Positions 56,537-64,000 of a DNA stretch of 64,000 bases are shown piece by piece. Location of the stretch: positions 5,264,653 to 5,328,652 of the forward strand of contig JAJEKV010000061.1 in the NCBI GenBank assembly GCA_021234155.1, read 5' to 3'. Position 1 is the stretch's first letter; every line of letters starts with the position of its first letter. The notes beneath the pieces are model-generated. The model was not told the DNA's origin, did no database searches, and saw only the letters and a program-made list of their open reading frames with translations. This stretch comes from Isoetes taiwanensis (Eukaryota > Streptophyta > Lycopodiopsida > Isoetales > Isoetaceae). A program made the translations under genes and the position numbers.

Positions 56537-58405
56537 CTAAGGGCACATACCAGATATGTTGATGTCAAATTGGGCCCTATAGCTGTTGGTTTTGAGGCTT
56601 TGGTTAAGTAGCAGCCATCTAAAGAAGATGACCTTATTTGCACACTGAAGCTTCCAACCCTGTCTGATAATCTGTACAGCTGTATCATGTTGACAGTTCC
56701 ATGTTCTGCAAACTTTGAGTTGACTCTTGTCAAGTAGCAGACTATAAATCAGAGATACCTTATATCCCTGGCCATCAGAGATCCAATTATGAAGACAGTT
56801 GTCATTACCCCTGGAATGCCTGGTGACTAAGGAATAGATTTTCCTATTGGTCTCTGTATCAGGAAGCCGAGTAGTTAGCTCCCCCCATTCTCTCCAAGTC
56901 TCATTATTCCTTAGGGAGCCTATGGTGTGTAGCCCGGCCATGCACCATTCCTTATATTTGAGGGGGTGCTTGAGGGCCAAACATCCTTCATCCTCATTTA
57001 CCAAATTCTGATGCCAGAAGAAACCATGATTGTCATTGACCGAGTCCAACTCCCTTGCTCGGAAGCATGGAGAGACCAAATTCCAGGCTGAGAGAATACG
57101 TCTCAGAATTTTAGATGTGCCAGGGGAGGCTTTAATCTGGTAAAATGCTGAGTCCGGGAGTTGATGAGGAAGAGAAGGGGCACCTACTATGGTTGTGGTC
57201 CCTAACCAGTATTTCACAAGTTTAAGAGCAGGTGATGGACTTTCAGAAGTCAGGGATCTCCAGACTATCTTAGCAGCCAAAGCCTGAGCTTGGGAAAATA
57301 GGTCTTTACATCCTAATCCACCTTCCTTCTTTGGCAAGGTCAAATTATCCCAGGAGACCATTCTTGCTCCTTGCCAGATGTATTCCCTCATAGCAGTTTC
57401 CAGTTTCCTATATGAGGCCTTATCAGCTATGATAACCGAGGAAAAGTAGATGTGTGTGCTGGCAATCACACTGTTGATTATACCCACACGCCCTGCTAGA
57501 GAGAGAGATTTAGAGTACATCTGTATCTTCCTCTTCATCCTGTTTACAATTGAGTCCCATAGTCCAGGCAAATTCATATTGACAGCCAGAGGCAGCCCTA
57601 GAAGTTTTGTGGCAGATTTGTGTCCAGTAACTTTGATGCCATGCAGCTCATCCTGATCAGTTTGCATGACAATGGTGCTCTTATTCTTATTCAGGAGGAC
57701 ACCAGAAGCACTCCCAAAAAGTTGTAGCATATGTAGGAAATTAGGAAGACTTGATCCATCATTCTGCAGAAATGCAAATGTGTCATCAGCATATTGCATG
57801 ATGACAAAGTCTCCCATACCTTGTGGAAGTTGGAGGCCCTGGATTTCTTTTGTAGCTACCATGTTGAGTGTGGCCCTGGTTACCATTTCTGCAACAATTA
57901 AGAACAAATAGGGAGCCAGAGGGCATCCCTGTCTAACCCCTTTTTTGCATTCAAAGAATTTGGTAGGAGATCCATTGACCAAGACTACAGAGCAACCAGC
58001 TTCATTGAGGCTGTGCACTTTCCTTATCACTCCATCAGAGAAGCCAAGTTGTGCCATTGCCATGTAGAGGAACTTCCAATTAATTGTGTCATAGGCCCGT
58101 CTGAAATCCAGCTTAACTAGCATACAATTCTGCTTGGAGTGAAGATTCCAATGTAAACCCTCATGAGCCCCTATGAAGTTATCCAAGATGCTCCTTTCTG
58201 GCAAAAAGGCTGATTGCACTGGATTTATTACCTTTTGGAGAACCCCCTTGATCCTGTTAGCCAGAATCTTGGCCAAGATTTTGTATGAAGAGTTTGTGAG
58301 TGATATTGGCCTCCAAGTTATTGTTTTCAAGCTTGGTCGTCCCTCTTTTGATTTAGGTCGCCAGATACTTTGGAGAACATAAAAGTGCAGACCACCCCTC
58401 GTCAT
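56537..58405 (-). pseudogene. LINE reverse transcriptase / zf-RVT, 622-codon open frame
   Basis: The frame runs through WRPISLTNSSYKILAKILAN, PVQSAFLPERSILDNFIGAH, KLDFRRAYDTINWKF (catalytic Asp), GVRQGCPLAPYLFLIVAEM and QYADDTFAFL (intact YADD), then KLLGLPL, SLAGRVGIINSVI, EGGLGCKDLFSQAQALAAKI and the start of zf-RVT (VIFFRWLLLNQSLKT, CP). It ends at a TAG within the zinc finger, after which LACWAIWKHRNTVAIEG appears in another frame (about 56360). The long unbroken RT shows this copy is younger than the others but still dead. Confidence 0.88.
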
Positions 58406-58409
58406 CCTG

Positions 58410-60220
58410 GCTCTGAGTTAAATCATCAGAGGTACACAGTCGTTTTCCTCAAAGAGCAATAAAATCATAAAGAACGATAAGCAAGAAGCCATCTGATTCT
58501 TATAGTTCAGTCCAATATTTTTTTTTCTTTTTGTTTGTTCTGTTCGTTGCAAAAGAGAGACGCATTTCCTTTATTTGACAGATAGAATTGTTCAACCCAA
58601 TAAACGAGCTTTGAATTTCAGTAATGGTATGTGGATTTTCGAGTGGAAAAAATATTTTGCAGAAAACATCTAGTGTGCATATCTTACACGAAACATCTAG
58701 CATATTTAGCTTCTCATATTAATTGTCCAGCCAGGTAAGAGAGCTCTGAATTTTCTATGGCGTGTGCCTTTGAGCTTGGTCGTACTTGGAAATCCGTGGT
58801 CGGACTCTCTTTGCAACAGAGCTCTTTTCTTGTAATGGTTTTAAACAGCGACAGGGTTTTTAAGCATGATCTGGATTAGAACCAGAGGTTTTGGAAGCTT
58901 CTCCTTTTTTGCAACGAATTACTCTGGCCTGCGAGTTGCTCAGCTAAGGGAATCAGTTAGGATCTCTAGTTAGCGGCATGAGCGTCTGTTGGTTTCTTCT
59001 AGAGTTTGTGAGCGGGGTTGCTGGGCTGCTATTTCTGTGGCGAGTGCCATCTATTTTAGGTGTCCCCAGTTTTTGTTTTGTTTTGCCTATCGCTTGTGTA
59101 TTTAAGCTTGGTGGCCTCTGTTCGTTTTTTCTCAGAGGGTATAGAAGTCCCTATCATTTATGTCTCTAAGCTTGGCCGTCCCTGTTCTATAAGTCATCAC
59201 AACGAACCATTTTGACGACAAAAACTGCAGTGTGTCCTCATTCTTTCATTATACTCAAACATGTGCTTAAAAAACGTATGGCTAAACATGAAGATCGAAT
59301 AACAATTATGGGTTAGCTACGAGAGAGAAACGAAACTCTACATATGTTCTTGGGTTGTTTCTAGAGGAATTTGGTTTAGAGTAACCAGGCACAATTTTTG
59401 GGAATGGAAATTGTCGTATATTTGCTCCAATTTTAAATGGAATTGGTTGTACTTGGAACTATTCTTGAGTGGCATATTTTCCTTAGTGGATTTTAGAGAA
59501 ATTTGTCAAGAAATATAATTGAGGAAATACTGTTAGGAAACTTATTCAGGAAGCTAATCAAAATAATAGACTTCCCCAATCATGAGTTCCTTATAAAGAC
59601 ATGTGCTATTGTCATGCTTCAACTCGCAACTACAAACAACTAAGCAAATATTAAGATGCTAGATTTATGAAGTCCAAACATCGATGTGGAAAAAACGCAA
59701 ATTTGCACTATTTCTTCTTTTGCCCTCTTATCTCATTGTCAATTCCAAATTTCATAGTCACTTCTAGCAAACAAACTAAAAATGCAAAAATAGTGGTGGC
59801 AAAGGCTGCCACGACAAATTCGTATATGGGTAAAGCTGATGTAGTATTGTGCATTGAATGCTGCACTTTGTGTATAATATTGATAATAAAAAGATGCCGA
59901 GATCAGTGCCATAATGCACCTGTTTACAAACTACTGAGTGTCACATAGAAAAACCAAAGATAATAACATTGTTTTTTTTTTTCACGTCTGCACAAACACA
60001 AGTTGACACTTTAAAGCAATTTTAGAGTGTCCACGTTGCTGCCAATTAGAACTACTAGAACTTTTCTCCACGTGGATGCACCTACAATTGTTGAATTTGA
60101 TGGACGGTGAGAGAAATTCATGGAAATTTCACCCTGTTCATTTTTCCCTTCTTTTCTTGCGTGGCGGTTCAACGGCTTGGGCAAAGGATGGTTCATCGAA
60201 GGATGGATCAGGAGGCTATG
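58410..60220. other. No gene recognised
   Basis: Frames up to 93 codons without domains. A 32-bp word (GGAATyAGTTAGGATyTCT...) near 58948 also occurs near 55489, on the other side of the LINE. T runs near 58509 and 59970 may be old retroposon tails. Confidence 0.4.
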
Positions 60221-60225
60221 GTGTA

Positions 60226-60369
60226 GATAATGCCCTGGCCCGACGGTGTTATTGAAAGAAAAAATTGAGGGCCATAAAAATGGTGAGGGTGTGGGCGCAG
60301 CGCACGCCTGAGCCATTGTGATGGCCCGAATTTTTTTTTTCAATAACACCTAAGGGCCAGGGCGTTATC
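60226..60369. repeat. Fold-back: two about 57-bp inverted arms around a 29-bp loop
   Basis: Left arm 60226-60283 and right arm 60313-60369 are inverted copies (GGTGTTATTGAAA, GCCCTGGCCC, GGGCCAT) with few mismatches, so the transcript or single strand would form a long hairpin. No target duplication is obvious. Confidence 0.8.
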
Positions 60370-60446
60370 ACCCTTAACACACCGCCGCAAGAGTTTTGGG
60401 CCATTCGATCACCATGAAAATTGATTTAAATACTCCTTTTTCATAA

Positions 60447-60514
60447 TAGGGTGTTATGAAGTAGGAGTGTGTTATACTCCTAGGGTGTTATGAAGTAGGA
60501 GTGTGTTATACTCC
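60447..60514. repeat. Tandem duplication, 2 x 34 bp, each with a small hairpin
   Basis: Two 34-bp units at 60447 and 60481. Each contains GGAGT-GTGTTAT-ACTCC, itself a stem-loop, and begins with GGGTGTTAT, echoing the GGTGTTAT word of the fold-back 80 bp away. Confidence 0.88.
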
Positions 60515-61195
60515 AGTAAACTACTGATCAAGATTGATCTCAACCGTTGGATCACTATAAACTTAAGGGGCAGTATGTTAAGGAAACAGCTAGAGCTATT
60601 GAAACATGCATATCTACGGCGCTCTTTGATTTTCTTTGAGTTTTTTTTGCAGATGGTGGAAGCACAGTTATGGCAGATGGATATAGGATTTGGCGGATAG
60701 GACAGAGTTTTGTTTCTTCATGTTCTCTCTTTCTTCTGCAGATTCGGCAGCAGCGGGGCTGAATATATCCTTGGCCTGAATTAGCCTCCTCCAGTAATTC
60801 TGAGTGCCCCTTCTATTTAATAGTAGTTTCTTGGAGTTTAAATGCAGGTCCCAAGCAATTTTTGAAACCTATAGCCTGAAACCTGTAAAACCCACCAGGC
60901 AATTTGGCTAGCTCTTCAAGGAATTCCAGGGTTCTGTAATCTAGCAAATCTACCGTTCATTGTTACAGTCCGGGTTTCCATAGAATCTTTTTTGAACGCC
61001 CTAGCTTCTTCTGTTATTTTGTGTTTCCAGATGGAAAAACTGGGTCAGAATTTTCTGAGATCAAATTTCCCATTCCATTCAATCTTGGCAAGCATCAATC
61101 ATTGATGAGTAAAATCGTTGGTGAAGCACTGCTCGATCACAATCCTTCGAATTAGGAACGACATGCCAGAGGATTTTGGCAGAAGTTCTTATAAG
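60515..61195. other. No gene recognised
   Basis: Only short frames; no repeat or domain noted. Confidence 0.4.
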
Positions 61196-61203
61196 CCAAT
61201 TTT

Positions 61204-61686
61204 CCCGGACGCCCGTATATAGAGTCCGGGATGTGGTATTTTTCGGCTTTTTTTGTGGTATTTCCGGCCACCCGATATCAGCCAAGTGGTATTTTTGGCC
61301 AAAAAAGTGGTATTTCTGGCCAAAAGAGTGGTGTTTTTGGCCAAAAATATGGTATTTCTGGCCAAAAAGTAGTATTTCTGGCCAAAAACCAAGCGCAAAA
61401 CTGCGCGGCGGGGCCGAAATCTTTGGTCGGGTCCTTTTTGCAGCTCCCTGGACGGCTTGAAATGCTTCAAAAGCCCTTCCAATCTCTTTGTCTTCCTCTT
61501 TAACACTAGTTTGATGAAGAGAGGAGGCGATTTGAGCTCAAATAGGGCCGGATCAAGCAAAAAATGACCCAAAACAGTTGGTTCTGGGCTTGAAACTGCG
61601 AAGTGCACATTGCCTGATAATGGTTGGCCAGAAACACCACAAAAAAAGTCCAGAAATACCACATCCCGGACTCTAAATATGGCGGT
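61204..61686. mobile_element. Fold-back / MITE-like element with internal 21-bp minisatellite
   Basis: Arms at about 61215-61285 and 61610-61675 are inverted copies sharing AGAGTCCGGGATGTGGTATT. CCAATTTT occurs directly outside both ends (61196-61203 and 61687-61694), an apparent 8-bp target duplication. Next to the left arm lie five 21-bp units. The terminal bases of the two ends do not match perfectly, so the exact limits and superfamily are open (8-bp duplications are typical of hAT). Confidence 0.6.
61286..61390. repeat. Minisatellite, 5 x 21 bp
   Basis: Units of GTGGTATTTCTGGCCAAAAA-type at 61286, 61307, 61328, 61349 and 61370. Period 21 keeps a frame (WYFWPK-like) open by chance; the same word appears in both inverted arms of the host element. 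Confidence 0.92.
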
Positions 61687-61694
61687 CCAATTTT

Positions 61695-62290
61695 TCCTTT
61701 CTACTCTCAGCAATTAATCTCTGCAGTCTTGTGGGTGCATCGAATTGATGGCATGTAGAAGTATAGAGAAATTCGATCTCTGCGTTGGCACCCAGCATTC
61801 CGCAAATGCAGATCCAAGTCTGAATCCAAACTCCAAGAGCCGCCCTTCAAGAATTTATTCCTCTATTTTTCATCTCCATCTTCCCAATTTACTCTAGCGG
61901 ACATGGTTTCCAATCCGGCACCCTTCTACTTCAATCTAACCCTGATTCGATCAGTTCTTCACAAAAGCCTCGATTTTGGCCTATTATAGGGCCGATTTGC
62001 CCTGATCCAAGCCTTTTTCAGGTTTTCAAAATGATCCAATAAGAAACGACATCGGTGCAGGTCGCGACCTTGGTTTTTTACCTTCAGTCCGTCCTAAAAT
62101 CTTGCTCGTCCATATTTAGAACTTTTGTTCCTATATACTTTCCATTGTTATTTCCCCAACAGTTATTTTTCATTGTTGCCTTTCAATATATTGCCATTCA
62201 ATTGCTTTGAATCTATTTGTCTACACATGAGCCAATTTAACATACGCATAGTAATGCAACTAACACTTTGGTAGATAGACTATTTCACAG
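61695..62290. other. No gene recognised
   Basis: Short frames only, between the fold-back element and the ABC transporter relic. Confidence 0.4.
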
Positions 62291-63200
62291 GTGCGGATTG
62301 CCTATTCATTTGTTGAAGAGGCCAAAACTGTTAATACGTATTCTGAAGCATTAAAATCCACACTTCCAATGGGGTACACGCTGGGTTGACCAAGGGAATG
62401 GGTTTAGGATTTACTTATGGAACTTTCTTATGTTGTTGGCCATTACTATTCTGGTATGGTGGTATTGTGATTAGAAGAGATGAGGCAAATGTTGGAAAAG
62501 TTCTTGCAACAATATTTTCAGTTATCATTGGTGGCAGATAAGTGTATAGATGCACTTGTTTCCAAGCCTAGCTTCCTAGATTATGGAGCATATTAACTAG
62601 AATTGCCTTGTTCTAAAGGTTCCTGGGTCAGGCAACTCCAAGCTTTGTAGCATTCTCCAAAGCAAGAGCAGTTGCTTACCAAATTATCCAGTTGGTTAAT
62701 TCTGAGCCTGTTATAAATGGGGATAGAGTAAAGGGTGAGATTTTATCTGGTGTGCAAGGAAATGTCGACTTCTGCAATGTATCTTTCAGTTATCCTTCAA
62801 GCCTGATGTAATCATATTCAAGGATTTGTATCTTCAAATACATGTAACCATATTCAAGGATTTGTATCTTCAAATATCAGCAGGAAAAACTGTGGCAATT
62901 TTTGGCAGCAGAAAGAGCGATGTTATCTCACTTATTGAAAGGTTATATGATCAAAGTTCAGGTATAAACTGAATTCATCTAATATTATACTCATATCATC
63001 CAAAAATTGGCTTATAGATTCATTACTGGTAAAGGGATGGTGTTGCTTAATAATTATGATATCAGGACTTTAAACTTAGATTTGCTTAGAAAACAAATGG
63101 GGTTGGTCAATCAGGAACCAACTTTATTTGCAACAACAATTGAGCAAAATATCCTCTTTGGTGAGCAAAAATATAGAGAGCGTATAGAATCCCAACAATA
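62291..63200 (+). pseudogene. ABCB-type (P-glycoprotein/MDR) ABC transporter fragment
   Basis: After TTTCACAG at 62290 an exon opens with RIAYSFVEEAKTVNTYSEAL, the membrane-domain/coupling region, then after a frameshift LAKGMGLGFTYG-like text and WYGG. Further on are PSFVAFSKARAVAYQIIQLV, GDRVKGEILSGVQGNVDFCN and VSFSYPS, the start of the nucleotide-binding domain. The Walker A segment reads FGSRKSDVISLIERLYD: the G-x-x-G-x-G-K-S/T loop is destroyed. A GT follows SSG at about 62961, and the next block has [20 protein letters not shown] with the Q-loop. The signature, Walker B and H-loop are missing. A 36-bp slippage duplication lies at 62806-62877. Full ABCB proteins export auxin or other small molecules; this piece cannot bind ATP. 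Confidence 0.85.
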
Positions 63201-63204
63201 TTAA

Positions 63205-64000
63205 AATGTCAAAATGCAATGCTCTAAAAGCCCCACATGATCCTAATCTGAATTAGCCGAATACCTGAGGGCCTTGCTTCACAAAGGCTCAAATGACAAA
63301 ACACAATACCCCTCCTCAATGTTTAGAGAAAAACGTATATTAACATCTCAAAGGAGCAGTATTAATTCATAATGTAGTAAGATATCTATGCATTTAGCAA
63401 TAAACTTTTTTATAGCATGCTTGAAAACTAGCAGTAATGCAGGCTTGGGAAATAGGTGGGTTGGTAGCAGAGTTGGTGGAGAGAAATTATTGCTAGATGA
63501 AGAGAAAGCAAACATTACGATGTTTTTGGCCCTGTACATTTATTATTTATTTCAACTATTTGATGAAGCTAGAGTGGACGTTAAAATGAAAATTAGCGAA
63601 AGAATTGTTGAGGATCATAATTTGGATCTATTAAACCTGGTCTTACCTTCTTTTGACATGGCCATCATAATAATGCTTGAATTGTGGACCTCTTCGGAAG
63701 AAATGATGATTCACTATACTAGATTCCAAAACCGTGCTCCGACTGCAATTAATTTAGTTGGTTAATCGATCAAGTACATTTAATCTACGGAAAAGCTATA
63801 AGCTTTTAGTAACAAAGTACGAATCAAAATATTAATAAGCACTTTCACTACATGGATATACCATTAACCAATAGAAGTCTCTCGATAAATCTTACAACTG
63901 AGTAGGTTATATTCCTCTATGCATTTATACTCTGAAGTCCTGCCTAATGCTTACATATAATCAACTTTATATTAATTTCCATTCCCCTCAAGTTGTCTAA
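63205..64000. other. No gene recognised to the right edge
   Basis: The longest frame is 63388-63765 plus (125 codons, e.g. RVDVKMKISERIVEDHNLDL); no domain recognised. Composition is AT-rich. Confidence 0.4.

Larger units (their letters stand above)
55569..58405 (-). mobile_element. 5'-truncated L1-like LINE with long RT frame and poly(A) tail
   Basis: The left end is a T run (about 55570-55581) followed by GAGGAAACGGCAGAG, the complement of a LINE tail. The right end stops abruptly near 58405 in the RT finger region, so ORF1, the endonuclease and the RT N-terminus are lost, as is common for LINE copies. A matching target duplication was not found by eye. Confidence 0.85.

Noticed and set aside
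61176-61460. Frame encoding WYFWPK repeats
   Set aside because: Direct consequence of a 21-bp minisatellite (period divisible by three) inside a fold-back element; no start context or homologue.

Overview
The window reads as nuclear DNA of a land plant with a repeat-rich genome. Three things point there: spliced genes with short GT-AG introns (a mitochondrial adenine-nucleotide carrier, a Snapin-like protein); a secreted proline/tyrosine-rich cell-wall protein and relics of plant families (L-type lectin receptor kinase, RBOH oxidase, ABCB transporter, PPR); and Ty1/copia elements primed by initiator Met-tRNA. I cannot fix the lineage. The LINE ORF1 type (coiled coil plus RRM-like and C-terminal domain) and the variety of non-LTR families would fit a non-flowering plant, but that is inference only.

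Only three loci look like intact host genes. (1) An ADNT1-type carrier, minus strand, eight exons, 14609-17559; every junction was read by eye and the joined frame is 386 codons plus stop. (2) A proline-rich cell-wall protein, minus strand, 51452-52207. (3) A three-exon Snapin-like gene, plus strand, 52587-54087, joined frame 296 codons plus stop. Genes 2 and 3 are divergent and share a 379-bp intergenic region.

Most of the remainder is mobile DNA. In order: decayed LINE ORF1 + endonuclease (1-2409, -); Ty3/gypsy pol relic (3905-6735, +); LINE RT fragment (about 7335-8080, +); a Mutator-like deletion derivative with 9-bp target duplication (9370-10081); a possible terminal-direct-repeat element (12087-13766); two LINEs of different families end to end (18332-23580, -); a LINE 3' end (27252-27720, -); a nearly complete Ty1/copia element with 604-bp LTRs and 5-bp target duplication (27801-34612, -), carrying a 1.2-kb retroposon of unknown family nested in gag; an older LTR/PBS relic (about 35941-36165, -); LINE fragments at 40354-40800 and 50380-50640; a SINE candidate (about 42955-43325, -); a gypsy gag relic (45700-46040, -); a long LINE (55569-58405, -); and two fold-back structures (60226-60369 and 61204-61686).

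Scattered among these are broken copies of host genes: lectin receptor kinase (24689-26105), PPR (about 38885-38985), RBOH (47110-47844) and ABCB transporter (62291-63200). The ABCB relic keeps intron-like boundaries, which suggests DNA-level duplication rather than retroposition. There is no operon-like organisation; the three intact genes have unrelated jobs (mitochondrial nucleotide import, cell wall, endolysosomal trafficking). I saw no CRISPR array, rRNA or intact tRNA.
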